In this document: positions 22,796 to 34,697 of the stretch, one piece after another
How the letters are laid out: the number at the start of each line of letters is the position of its first letter
Position numbering within the stretch: the first letter of the stretch is position 1
Assembly: GCF_000264905.1 (NCBI RefSeq)
Contig: NW_006763147.1
Coordinates: 408,272-472,271 of the forward strand
Reading direction: 5' to 3'
Length of the DNA stretch: 64,000 nt
DNA from: Stereum hirsutum FP-91666 SS1
Lineage: Eukaryota > Basidiomycota > Agaricomycetes > Russulales > Stereaceae
The notes under the pieces: generated by a model
Seen by the model: the letters and a program-made list of their open reading frames with translations, nothing else
What the model was told of the DNA's origin: nothing
Databases searched by the model: none
Translations under genes and position numbers: made by a program

Positions 22796-25700
22796 ATGGA
22801 GAGTATGCGGGACCTGAACAAGAATGATGGTGTAGAGCAGGTCGAGCAAGACGATGCGAAGACGAAGCTTTCAACGATTGCTTCGCCTTCAACTGTGGAC
22901 CCTCCGGTGAAGACGATTCATGAGGTGTATAGTCCAGAGCTGGCAAAGGCGATGGCGTCGGCTACGCCTATGAATGCGCTTAGTGGGAGGAGCTTCAAGG
23001 TGCGTTCTGTCTTTTCCCGTTTCCATTGTAGGTCTTGTGGCGGAAGTGTGTGTGTGTGTGTGTGTGTGGCCCGAGCGCGCTAATGCTTGGGTGGGTTTCG
23101 TAGTTGTACTTCATCATGATGGTTGGGTTCTTGAATGCCGTGTCTTCTGGGTTCGATGGGAGTTTGATGTCAGGTATCAATGCGATGGACCAGTATCTCG
23201 ACTTCGTGAGTGAATTTATTCAACCTTACCTGTAAGGACGTTCACGCTGACGCCACAGTACCACTCATCAGTTTGGGTACACGACTACAGGAGCATCTAC
23301 CGTACGTATTCTCCCCTACCCCTCCCCATTTCAATCAATCTCATCCTTCCATAGGGTGTCATCTTCATGATCTAGTGAGTGTGTCACATTTGACGGCTCT
23401 CTCATTTCATTGTGGCGCTGAATGTGATTTGGTGAATGATGCTATCCTCAGTGTGGCGGGAAACTGCGTCGGCTCCTTGTTCGCGGGGCCTTTCTGTGAC
23501 CTCTGGGGTCGACGAGGTGCTATGTTCGTTGGCGGATTTTTCATCTTACTAGGTTCTGCTGTCGTGACTTCGGCACAGACTGCAGAGGCTTTCATTGGTG
23601 GACGGGTACGTAGATTCTTTCAGACACCTCTGTTTGGTCGAGCTAGTGCTCTGATACGATGTGAAGTTCGTCCTTGGTTTTGGTATCGCCATTTCTACCA
23701 CTGCTGCTCCGACATGGGTTACTGAACTAGCTCCTCCGACATGGAGAGGTAAGTGTCTCTCACACCCCTTTGGAATTGCATCGTTGACATGAAACACTCC
23801 TTCCAGGACGCCTGGGAGCATTCTACAACTCGTAAGCCCATGGCATGGATATTCTCTTCTCGCCGTTAACCACCCGCTCCCTCCAACGCCACAGCTGCTT
23901 TTTCATTGGGAGTATCCCCGCCACCGGCGCCATGGTCGGCACGAACAAGATGAACTCTACCTGGGCATGGCGTCTACCTTTGATTCTCCAGATCGGACCA
24001 CCTGTACGTCTCCCAGTTGAACATTTCCAACTACCTGATTCGGGAAACCTTACTGATTCTACCTGGGCGTAAAGATCATTGTCATGAGCTGTGTCTGGTT
24101 CTGTCCCGAGTCACCTCGATACTTGGTAGCACAGGGAAAGAGGGAGGAGGCTCTCGCGGTTCTGGTGAAGCACCATACTAGTGACGGGAAAATCAATGCT
24201 TTGATTGAGGTGAGCCCAAATTTTCGACTGAGCATTGCTTGCTCAGTCATAGCCTGACGTTTTTGCTCTGTAGCTCGAGATGAAAGAGATTGAAGAGAGC
24301 GTTACCGTTAAACGTCAGACTCCAGTACGTTACAGGATGCCCTTATCATATTGAGGGTCATACTGACGGTGGTATAAGTGGTGGGACTATAGCGCTTTGT
24401 TCAAGACTCGCAATGCCCGTGCGTATCCAATCGTATAAACTTGTCACGTATTCTCGGACATCTTCATTGATGCAATGACGGTTCTGTAGGCTGGCGTATC
24501 CTCTGCCTTGCTCTAATGGTGTGTCCTCCCTGCTCTCTCCGACACTCAGGGTTTTGTGTTGAGTTTACTTCTGTTTCTCTGTTTCCTAGTGTATTAACGG
24601 TCAACTGGCCGGCAACGGTGTAAGTCTCAATATGGTTCTTTCCTGGGCCTCAAAAGCAACGACAACGCTAACCCCTGTGCTCCAGTTGATCACATACTTC
24701 CTTCCCGTTGTCCTCTCGAACGCCGGAGTCACCTCGTCGCAGCGACAACTGGTATTGTTAGTGGAACTTTGGTGGACTATGTTATCTCTTTACTTTGCAC
24801 TGACTCTGCGACTCTACATAGCAACTTCGCGAACTCGATCCTCTCAGCCTTTGGCGCGTTCCTGGTATGTTTGACCTAGTACATATTGAGGTGGATTCTA
24901 GCCTTGATAACGGTGCTTTTCATAGGGCGCCTCAGTGACAGACCGAATTGGTCGTCGTCGACGACTTTATGTCGGTGCTTTCGTCCTCGCCTGTCTACTT
25001 GCAACTGTGGCTGCTATGTCTTCCAAATGTGAGTTAATCCCATCGACACTTTCGCATCTCAAGCACCACTCTGACGACAGACGGGTTGCAGACGGCGTAA
25101 AGGGCAACACGAATACCGCTGGGGCGAACGCATCCATAGCGTTCATCCTCTTGTTCGGTGTTGCATACAGCTTCACGTACACACCACTTCAGGCACTCTA
25201 TTGTGCAGAGTATGTTGTTTCACGACACGAAGCCTGGACCTGATACTGACAGCTGATGTGTCTGTGCGATAATGTAGGGTTATGAACAACGATACGCGCG
25301 CGAGAGGAATGGGCATCCATATTCTCATTTCCAACATCGCCGGGTAAGAACTCATCCTACCTGACCACCCTCGATATAAACTCATATCATGATCATCGGT
25401 AGCTTCATCAATACTTTCGCAAACAGTGTCGGCCTGGGCAAACTCGGATGGAAGTACTACTTCGTGTACGTGCTTCAACTTCTTTATCGCAAAACACACA
25501 TCACCCGAATCTCACCGTATTATCTGCACGTCACACAGCTTCGTCGCCTGGAATCTCGTCGCATGTGGGCTATGGTACTTCTTCTGCGTCGAAACGGTAT
25601 GTCCTCGGTGGTTTCCACTCACTCTTCATATCATCCTATTCCTCGGTTCGACAAGTGCTTAACGGATGTTGCTCGTGGTTAGCGTGGTCGAACTCTGGAG

Positions 25701-25808
25701 GAGCTGGAAGATGTGTTCAACCAGCCGTGGCCTGCATGGAGCAGTAAAAGGACGGTTAAGGTCGAGGTTAAGGAGACGGGTGATGTGGAGGTTATCGAGA
25801 CGATCTGA
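22796..25808 (+). CDS. MFS sugar transporter, lactose-permease type
   Basis: This is a twelve-helix sugar/proton symporter of the fungal lactose/galactoside branch of the major facilitator superfamily, acting in the plasma membrane. The first helix is followed by GFDGSLMSGINAMDQYL, typical of this branch. Other landmarks are GASTGVIFMIYVAGN, DLWGRRGAMF (loop 2-3), TWRGRLGAF, WAWRLPLILQIGPP, the sugar-transporter signature PESPRYLVAQGKREEAL, NGQLAGNGLITYFLP, TDRIGRRRRL (loop 8-9) and VETRGRTLEELEDVF at the end. The gene has about 18 exons. In the exon after YVGAF...AAMSSK, only the later acceptor (ttgcag before ACGGCG) keeps the frame; the earlier one gives a stop. It stands 2 kb before the secreted GH35 gene on the same strand, so import of a galactoside is a reasonable guess. 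The specificity is not proven. Confidence 0.9.
23046..23068 (+). repeat. (GT)n microsatellite in transporter intron
   Basis: About eleven GT units within the first intron of the sugar transporter gene. Confidence 0.85.
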
Positions 25809-26084
25809 AGGACGACGTGGACGACTTGGACGACTTTCCAGTTTGATGTTTGTTATGATGTCAGTATGTCTATGTTTTTCTTTCTTCGATGGCATTCGCA
25901 AGCGTCCATACAAAGGCAAGACTCCTGCGACACGAAGTGAGGATACGGCTCGTGAGTTGCATGATAGAAGCATCTATACACGCTGATGCAGCACGCAAAG
26001 CATCAGCGTACGGTATCGATTCATGCCCAACGAGGCGTTCGCTTCCTGTCTACTTTGCTCGCGATGCTAGCGATTTCTGTGCCC

Positions 26085-26092
26085 TATATAAA
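26085..26092 (+). promoter_or_regulatory. TATA box of EthD copy 3
   Basis: TATATAAA, 73 bp upstream of the ATG at 26165. The rest of 25809-26164 holds nothing else that I recognise. Confidence 0.55.
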
Positions 26093-26164
26093 CAGAGCCC
26101 ATGATCTGCCCTCAGCATTGCCCTCCCATCTTGTTTGAGACTCAGAGCCACCTTGAGTGGTCGT

Positions 26165-26756
26165 CATGCCCGTACGTTTGATTGGTTTTCTGAACCGGCT
26201 GCCCAATGTCTCCTTCGAGGATTTTGACGCTACATGGTGAGATATAACATAACCACTCGCTCAAGCATAACGCTAACCTCAATGCACAAAAGGATTCAAT
26301 ACGGGAGTTTGGTATCAATGTTGCCCGCCGTGAAGGGTGGTAGGATCAGATATAGGCAGGTGCGCCACATACTTCCAAGGAGTATAGCTGCAAGAATGGG
26401 TCCATTGAACCATCAGAAATGACGTTGTGCAGCTACACAAGGACCCACATCTCAGCGATCGTCTCGGCAGTACTAGTGGAACCATGGGCCGCACAATCGC
26501 GGATTACGACGGTATAGCAGAGTGGGAGGCGGAGACTTTGGAGGAAATCACGGCAGTCTTCGCGACCGATGAGTACAAGAAGGTTCGTAATCTGTTCTTG
26601 ACTCAGAGCACTTCAACGCATTGATGGATGATGTCGAACACCTTCATCGATTCGCTGCTGCAGGCATGTTTTCCTTTAGAAGCGAAGTTCTTTGATCGCC
26701 CGCGAATGACTGTGATGACTGTGAGCAGAGTAGTGGAAGATTTCGCCGCTGTGTAG
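26165..26756 (+). CDS. EthD-domain protein, copy 3
   Basis: This is the third member of the EthD group, on the opposite strand and 16 kb from the tandem pair. It starts MPVRLIGFLNRLPNVSFEDF and continues IQYGSLVSMLPAVKGGRIRYRQ, LHKDPHLSDRL, DYDGIAEWEAETLEEITAVF and DEYKK. The last exon (acceptor after ctgctgcag) reads ACFPLEAKFFDRPRMTVM and ends VVEDFAAV at 26756. Intron positions match those of copies 1 and 2, which supports common descent. It is more diverged than those two are from each other. The total is about 130 residues. The function is unknown beyond the fold. Confidence 0.8.
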
Positions 26757-27813
26757 GTGTACATAGATATCCAAACTATTTACAATAATATGTAGCTATT
26801 ACAATGTCCAAAGACCACAATGATGACCGTCGACCTGAATTTTCGGCCACATCGCTTCGCAGCTGGGCTGACCGGCCAATGCCGGAAACCTCGCGTGGCG
26901 CCGAACCCACGACACCGGCCCGCCGCAGACGGCGGGTCCCTTGCCTTTTCCCCTTACTTCAAGTTACTGTTGTTTTTTGATTGACTCTGTCCGACTGCTA
27001 CTGTCACTTTTACTTCTCTAAAAACCCATTGTCTACAATGGAATGGATCGTATTATCCCAATTCATCGTCTTGCCTTACTATTCATCGACCGCGACATGC
27101 TCGAAAATGCGGTTGATCCGACTCCGGGTAGCAATTGAACCCCCCCCCCCCCCAATGGACAACGACGACGGAGCCTTGCATGTATTTTTTATGCGGAGGC
27201 ATGTATCTCGCGGCTGTGTACAGATGGGAGAGGGCCCACTCGACTCTCAGCGATGGGGTTTACAAAAAATTTGGGCCAGTTTTGATGTGTCGCGAAGAAT
27301 CTATTCCCTCCCTTGAACACTAATTCACAGTACTGTACGTCTGACGGCCATACACAGAGTCCTGAGCCATCTATCACGCACTTTCTTGACTTGAGTTGCC
27401 GACTCTCAGCTCTCAACATCATCCTGGCTCGACTAGTATTCTGTCAAAACAATACCACAGGGTTGACTCCCCGGTCCGCTCCGCGGATAAACGTCTCCAC
27501 GACAGCACCTGCCCGTGCAACCATCTGCTTGCTCTGCGGCCTCATTTCGCGAAATCTCGCCCCTTTGTCCGCGAATGTTGATGCAGTCACAGGATTACCG
27601 ACCGGGTGCGAATTGAAGCTTCTGCAGGCACAAGTGCGGCATTGGGTTGACCGAAGAACGTCACCCATCGCCTCATGACCCGTCTTCCTCCTGATTCTTC
27701 GTGATTTAAAGGAGTCCTTCGCGAGAGTTGAAACCCATCGCTTTGCCCACTGCTCTTACTTCCCATATCTTTCGTTGTTCACTCTGGTCAAAGAGACTCG
27801 TGGTCATCGTACG
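26757..27813. other. Intergenic region upstream of GH35
   Basis: Contains a C16 run at about 27138-27153 and GC-rich sequence near 26860-26940. An open frame at 27313-27678 has no recognisable domain and is probably chance. It should contain the promoter of the GH35 gene at 27814. Confidence 0.5.
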
Positions 27814-30800
27814 ATGAAGTCTCTGCTCGTCATTGCTAGCCTTGCGGCCGTGTCATGCATGCCTTCACTTGCAGCTGCCGAAGGGCTCCCACCCGATACG
27901 CGCCGAATGGTTCAAGTTCAGGAGCGAGCCCAGGACTCGGCCTCGGTAACTTCTCAGTCGTTCAGTACTAACAACCGTACAAGTGACGTCGGTTGGGACG
28001 AGTATAGCTTGTTCTTGAAGGGGCAACGCATCCTCTTATAGTATGTCAACATTATACCAACCCTTCATCGTGCATGTTTCCCACTCAACATGTTCCGTTC
28101 TAGCTCCGGAGAGTTCCACACATTCCGTCTGCCTGTGCCGTCCCTGTGGCCCGATATCCTTCAGAAAATAAAAGCTGCGGGACTGAATGCGATATCCCTC
28201 TATACGCACTGGGGTCTTGTGCGTTCCATTATCAGGATTTTTACTCCTTTCCTTATCCGCTTACGTTTGCATCGCCTCTTCATTGCGTATCCATAGACAA
28301 ACCCTGCGCCAGGTGTAGTCGACTTCGACTCTTTCCGTGCTCTCGCTCCTCTCTACGACGCGGCCAAAGCGGCAGGCATATGGGTCGTCCTTCGACCAGG
28401 CCCGTATATCAATGCGGAAACCACAGCTGGAGGGATGGCACATTGGGTGACGACGGAAGTGAGCGGCCAGCTAAGGACAGACGCGGCGGACTATGCGGCG
28501 AGCTGGAAGGACTATCTGAAAGGTGTGATTGGAGAGAGCGAAGGGTATCAAATCACGGAAGGAGGACCAGTCATTGGTAGATCTTTATCTACGTATATGG
28601 ATTCACGAGGAAACTGACTTCTTGTGTTCTCTCCCCAGCTGTGCAAGTTGGTTCGTAATGATATCCTCCTGTGTTGAATCAGGTTCTGACTAGTTGTTTC
28701 ATGACAGATAATGAAGTATGGCAGATGAGTCCCGATACTCCAAACCCGGAGTACTTCGTGGAACTCGAGGACTTCTATCACAACTCCTCCATAGTGGGTG
28801 CGTAATTGTGTCGACACTAACATCTTGTGCAAGGAGCTCGCTGACAGATCATCTTATTGAATAGTTCCTCTCACGTACAATGATCCTACCGAGTTGAAGA
28901 ACTTCGTCAACGGAACAGTGTGTCGTCTTCATTCTATATGTAGCATTGCCTGATGAAAGACTGCGTAGGGCGCTGTTGATATATATGGGTAGGGACACGC
29001 CCACGATGCTTTTGTGTAGGCATAACGACTAAATCGTATTTTAGCCTCGACTCATATCCTCAAGGCTTCGATTGCTCCAACCCTGAAACCTGGACAGGCG
29101 TCACCACGAATTATCATGATTACCATGAAGGCACGAATCCTAGCCAGCCTCTCTACATCCCGGAAGTAGGACTACTTCCTTGAAATTTCACAATCTCCAG
29201 ACCGTTGATAGCATTCATCACAGTTCCAAGGTGGTGCATTCGATGCTTGGGGACCAACGGCACCAGGTTACCAAAGTTGCAGAGTATTGACGGGCGGCGA
29301 CTTTGAGAGCGTGTTCTATAAGACGCTTTGGGCTGCTAACGCGAAGATGATGAGCTTTTATATGGTTTACGGGTGTGTTTATGAGGCTCACAACCGATTT
29401 TGTTGATAACTAATTTTGTTCCCCGTTTTCAGCGGTACTTCGTGGGGCGCCATACCCTTCCCTGGTGTTTACAGTACGCGTGCACTTCCTCGTATATTCA
29501 GTTCTAAGGCTGATACCACCTTCGCCTTAGCTTCTTATGACTACGGCGCTTCAATTACGGAGAACCGCGAGCTCACCCCCAAATACGACGAACTCAAACT
29601 ACAAGGCCTCTTCTTGCGCACCTCGCCGGAATTCTACAAAACTGATTGGATCGGGAACAGCAGTTCCACTGCTGTGACTGTCTCTAATTCAGACGCGTTC
29701 GTGGTGAAGCTTGTAAACCCAGAGACCACCACCGGGTTCTACATCGCGAGACAAAATGACTCTACGTCCACGTTTGTCCTTTTCCCGAATGATCGGTTTG
29801 ATTGGCATGCTGATGTGGCAACTCAGGTCCAGCGCCACCACAGAATTCACATTAGCGGTTGATACGTCCGCCGGAGACTTTACCATCCCACAGGCTGTAC
29901 CCGCCATCACCTTGGGTGGCAGACAGTCCAAAGTGGTAGTCACGGACTATAGCTTCGGATCCTCCTCGTTGCTTTATTCTACTGCCCAGATTTTGTCCGC
30001 AGGAAAAATCGGCACAAAGGATGTCCTGTTCCTCTACGGAGACTCCGATCAGGACCACGAGATTTCGATTTTCTTGGACGGCAATACAACAGAGGCTACC
30101 CGGGCTATCCCAAACAACTCGTCTTCCTCCGGGTCGATCACCTTCTCATCTCTGAACTCGACCGCCGGTGCCGCCAACGCATCCCTCATAGCGTTCACGA
30201 AAGGTCTCGACGGCATCTACACAGTCCACGACTCCGACAACCAGCTCGTTCTATACGCCGACACTCTGACGGCCACCACTTTCTGGGCTCCCACGATTGC
30301 ATCCCCCAACTCTAGTGATCCTCTGGCCAACTTCTGGCAGATTGGCACCAACGATACAGTACTCGTAGGAGGGCCCTACCTTGTCCGAAATGCGTCGATT
30401 TCCGCAGATGGCAGTACGTTGGACCTGAGGGGCGACCTGAACGCGAGCGTGACGCTCAGCGTAATCGCACCAGAGTCCGTAGAGACTGTGACTTGGAATG
30501 GGGTGGCGCTCTTGCCAGACAGCGGTGCTTCGTCGGCGCTGACGTTCGTCGGGAGTTTGACGATGTCGAGCCCCAGTGGCAGCTCCAATAGCACGGGTAT
30601 TGTGGCACCAGTTCTCGAGGGTTGGAAGTACGCAGATAGTTTGCCGGAGGTGACACAAGGAGTCGACTTTGATGATAGCGCGTGGGTGGAGGCGAACCAC
30701 ACGACGACGAACATCCCGTTCCCGATATGGTATGGTGACGGGAGAGTGTTATACGGATGTGATTATGGCTTGTAAGTCTCCTTCTTGCGTGAACTAGCCG

Positions 30801-32149
30801 CGACCTACTGACTTGTCGTTTATGTGCCATACAGCTGCGAAAATATTGTCATATACAGGGGCCATTTCAATGCGACCGGAGCAGAGAAATCTGCCAACTT
30901 GTCGATCAATGGCGGAGAAGGTGAGCGAAACCGAGCCCACTTTTCCTTGTTCTCGTAGTCTCACACTGTCGTACAGCGTTTGCTGCGAGCGTGTTCTTGA
31001 ACAACCATTTCTTGAATACAACATTCGGAAAGTAAGCTGCCCCTGGCTGTGAGTCTAACGCGTTGGTTGATGATATGTGCTGTTTTCAGTTCAACCAATG
31101 ACGACAACATTATTCCAGAGACCGATCAGATATATACTTTCCCTGATGGACTAGTCCTCGAAGGCCAGGATAACGTGATCACTATCGTCCTCGTGAGTGT
31201 TTGGGTTATGTTCTCTCTCGACGAAAGATGCTGACTTTCTCTTCTCCTTGCGCTGTAGGACAATATGGGCTTGGACGAGACCAATAGTACGCTTTCTGCT
31301 TCCATTGTTATATAATGTCTACTCATGTTGTTTTGTGGCCTGCTAGACACTGGCACGACGAACGATTCGAAGTCTCCGCGAGGAATCCGTGGTTTCCAAT
31401 TGAACTCAGGCAACTTCACATCCTGGAAGGTCCAAGGCAAAGTCGGTGGCTATACGAGGTCTGATATCCACTTCGCCCACACGCCCCCCTTTCGCTAATA
31501 TTTTTGACACACACGCAGTTTCCCCGATAAACACCGTGGCATTCTCAACGAAGGTGGCCTTTTTGGTGAACGTCAAGGATGGCACCTTCCCTCTTTCGAT
31601 ACCTCCTCCTGGACATCGCTCGATCTTTCCTCCGGGCTTCCTAATGCCACTGCTGGGGTCGGGTTCTTTGTCACAACGTTCGATTTGAGCCTGCATGCGG
31701 GCTTCGATATCATGCTGTCATTCAATTTTGCGGACGAAGCAGGGAATGACGGGCAGCCTTACAGGGCGTTGCTGTTCGTAAATGGATGGCAGATGGGGAA
31801 AAGAGTTACAAATCTTGGGTAAGTGTCCTACTATGTAATCAGCCTCACGACATACTCTCAGACGAGCCACATCTCAGACCTCAGGCGAAATTCCCGGTCC
31901 ACGAAGGTATCTTAGACTACAACGGTACTAAGTACGTGTCTACACTCCCTTCAGACCTAGATTCATCAGGTGCAATTTACTGACCTGCGTCATTTATCTT
32001 ATCTTAGCACCGTTGCTGTTGCATTATGGGCCATGGAGTCCGTCAGCGTCTCCCCTCAGTTGAACGTAACGATCGATGCGATTATCGAGGGTGGCGTAGG
32101 CGGAGTTGTGGCCAACAACCCTGCCTGGTCTTCGTCGGGTAGGGCGTAG
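27814..32149 (+). CDS. GH35 beta-galactosidase, secreted
   Basis: This is a secreted exo-beta-galactosidase of about 1000 residues. A signal peptide opens the protein ([20 protein letters not shown]). The catalytic barrel follows with [30 protein letters not shown] and the acid/base region VQVDNEV. The nucleophile region is [16 protein letters not shown], and [19 protein letters not shown] comes next. The beta-galactosidase domains 2-5 run from LTPKYDEL to the jelly-roll end [20 protein letters not shown] at 32149. N-glycosylation sites are frequent. There are about 18 introns, nearly all of 50-70 nt. It aligns along its length with the GH35 gene at 1-5227 but has an ordinary secretion signal. 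The residue after the catalytic NE is Val instead of the more usual Tyr. The sugar transporter upstream fits use of released galactosides. Confidence 0.93.
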
Positions 32150-32903
32150 ATGACGACTTGTATATAGGTCTCTATATGGCACCTTTCGTGCTGGAGGTCG
32201 AGTGCGCAATCAGCGTCATCTCTTTCACTCTGCCCCTAGGAATCGGAAAACTACAAACAAATCGGCAAGCATACCTAGCCCTAGATTATGGAAATTATAG
32301 GATTGTGTCGACTTGGCCGCATGCTGACCATTCAAATATCTATACAACGTGTAAGAAAACAATGACGGCGACGAAAGTCAAAACGCAGCACAAAAGAACG
32401 ATAATGTATTTCACCCCATGAAAACCACCGCGCCCGTTCCTCACTCTTACCCCTACCATTATCTCTCGAACCGCCTGATACCAGGTCCAAACGTGACGAT
32501 AAAACATGCCGGTGGCAGGTTTGGGTCAACCCTTACATATAAAGAATCAAAGCTCCATCGAACAGTTGATTTGGACGTGATGAAGAGCCAATTATTAGTT
32601 GAAACTGAAGTGAACAGATCTGCCAGGAGGAAGGAGAAAGAGGGAGAGAGCAGACGACAGCTGGCTACAAGCGCGAGAGCCGTGACGCTCTCTCACGAGA
32701 TGTGACTGTACGCGTCAAGCGTGATCAAGTATCACGTTGTCGAGTACCGCGTTTTCGACCCAATTTGAAGGACGCCGCTTCTTCTTTGTCTCACCGTTCC
32801 TGCATCCCCTGACGCCCTCACAGACGATATCGTTCGTAACTGCTCTGAGTATAACGAAAACACACAAAATATATCGACAAAATCCCTTCGTGAAGCACGA
32901 GAG
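32150..32903. other. Intergenic region
   Basis: 3' flank of GH35 and promoter of the MYND gene. A TATATAAAG string near 32537 is some 370 bp from the start, so its role is unclear. No gene is seen. Confidence 0.5.
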
Positions 32904-34119
32904 ATGAGCGCTGACAACCAAGCAAGGGTAGAGGTCGATGAGCCTGCTCGCACACCAGAAGGCCACGAGATATTTATGTTTAGGACCGTTGATCCTGTCG
33001 TGCAAGAGCGTACCGAGGCTGGTTTACCTACGAAGGAAGAGCGGAAGGAAAATCTGGACAATATGTTCGTGACGTGCTCAAACGAGCAGTGCGCTAAGGC
33101 TGTCAAACGCGTCGAGATCAAGGTCTGCGGAAGGTGCAAATTGGTCTGTTCTACCTTTCTTTCTTTCTTTCTTTTTTTTGGCCTTAAAGGCGAAAAACTT
33201 ACAGAGTTGCCTCTTTTTGAAGGCCCGTTATTGTTCGCCTGCGTGTCAGAAGGTCGACTGGTACGTTCTTTGCCCATCTCTTGAGCCTATGGATGTGTCT
33301 CATTCCCACTTCGTATGCTCACAGGAAGGCAAACCATAAAGAGGAATGCGGCAAGGGTCCCAGGAAGGAGCTCAGCCTCAAACTCGCCGAACGCTCTCTT
33401 GCCGTGCCCGACGTCCAACACTTCCTCGCTCATACCGGCATTCTTCTCCTTGAGCTCGTCGAAAAACCCAACAACTGGAAGACCAACGTCGTTAAAGTCG
33501 TCTGCACTACACAGGTGGCGGATATGCAGGAACACTTCCGACGAATGATAGCGGGGGAAGGAGACGAGGACGCTCAAGTCTGCTTGGCGTATTCCACTAT
33601 CGAGAAGGTCGCACTCAACGACGCACCCGAGTTGACCAAGCTCACGGCGAAGAGGAAGGAGGAGACTTTCAAGAAGGACAGAAAGGATATGGACGAGAAT
33701 TTATCTCGAGAGAATAATCCCATCATCACTTATTATGTGACAAACGAGAAAGGTGACGGGGATGATGGAGTTGTCTCCTTGTCACTCGTGATTCCGATGT
33801 ACGAGATGATGCGGATGGCCACAAAGCCAAAGCTGCATTATAGGTCGGCGATGCGGGGAGAGTATGAGGTTGACATGACCCCGAATTCTCTGACAGAGTG
33901 CGTTCTCTTTTTTGCTCCGCAGCGCTCTTCCGTCGGTCCTACTAACAAATGTCGTATAGAGGTGTGAATAACTTCATTCGCATGGACAAGCAGAACAAGT
34001 TACGTCTTAGAGGGGTGCGTCCAGTTATATTTCAATCTTTGACTCTCGAAGTAACCATGCTGAATGGATTGAAACAGTACCGTAATGGCTCTAAGGCAAC
34101 CTCATCCGAGTCAAAATAA
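32904..34119 (+). CDS. MYND-type zinc-finger protein
   Basis: MYND fingers bind two zinc ions and usually mediate protein-protein contacts. The finger lies at about residues 55-100: CSNEQCAK ... VCGRCK, then, after an intron, ARYCSPACQKVDW, then, after a second intron, KANHKEECG. This gives the C-x4-C ... C-x2-C ... C-x3-C ... H-x3-C pattern. The rest (about residues 100-350) is a helical region with no domain that I recognise. It ends RGYRNGSKATSSESK at 34119. Introns at the YCSPAC and VDW positions are normal for fungal MYND genes. Proteins of this shape are common in Agaricomycetes and mostly uncharacterised. Confidence 0.85.
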
Positions 34120-34697
34120 GAGCATGTCGATGTTATATATAAAGCTCCGCTACTATCTTTGTGTATCCTCCACTGTGCTTCGCCTTCAATAGTGCCGGTG
34201 AGTTGTCCCTCGTGGTATGGTTATTATCTTTTCAAAGACGGAATCTGATGGTATCGTTGGCAGGCTGTATTTTCCACTATATTTTTTAGCTATCTATATC
34301 GACTATTCCATGCATTCCAGGTACAACTCCTCATTCTGTGGTCAATAAAGACAATAAACGCTTAGCGATCCCATGCGCTCGTGTGCTCATGGCTCATGGC
34401 CATGAACTTCCTGCACGCTCATCATCGAGCTCGGAAGCGTGGTCGTTGTAGAGCCAAGAAGTCCTGACGAGCACAATTGAAATTGTGGCCCTCTTTATCC
34501 CGCGGTGCATACGGAGCCCCGCGGGCTCCGGCCCGTTCTACTATCTGAGCTGTGGTCTCTCCTCAATTACTTCCCCAAGTTGCACACTCATCCGATGTAC
34601 TCAGGCTTAACTTGTACCAATACCCCCTCACCTTCTCCCGCTGCTCCTAACTGGAAACACGCTCGACCATTCTCAGCGAACCCAACATTGACTCACG
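34120..34697. other. Intergenic region
   Basis: Short region between two plus-strand genes with no gene seen. Confidence 0.5.

Noticed and set aside
25080..25115. Possible in-frame stop in the sugar transporter (LQTA-stop)
   Set aside because: It appears only with the first of two splice acceptors. The next acceptor, nine bases and one CAG later, keeps the frame.
27313..27678. 121-codon plus-strand ORF upstream of the secreted GH35
   Set aside because: No domain, signal peptide or splice context; position fits a promoter region.
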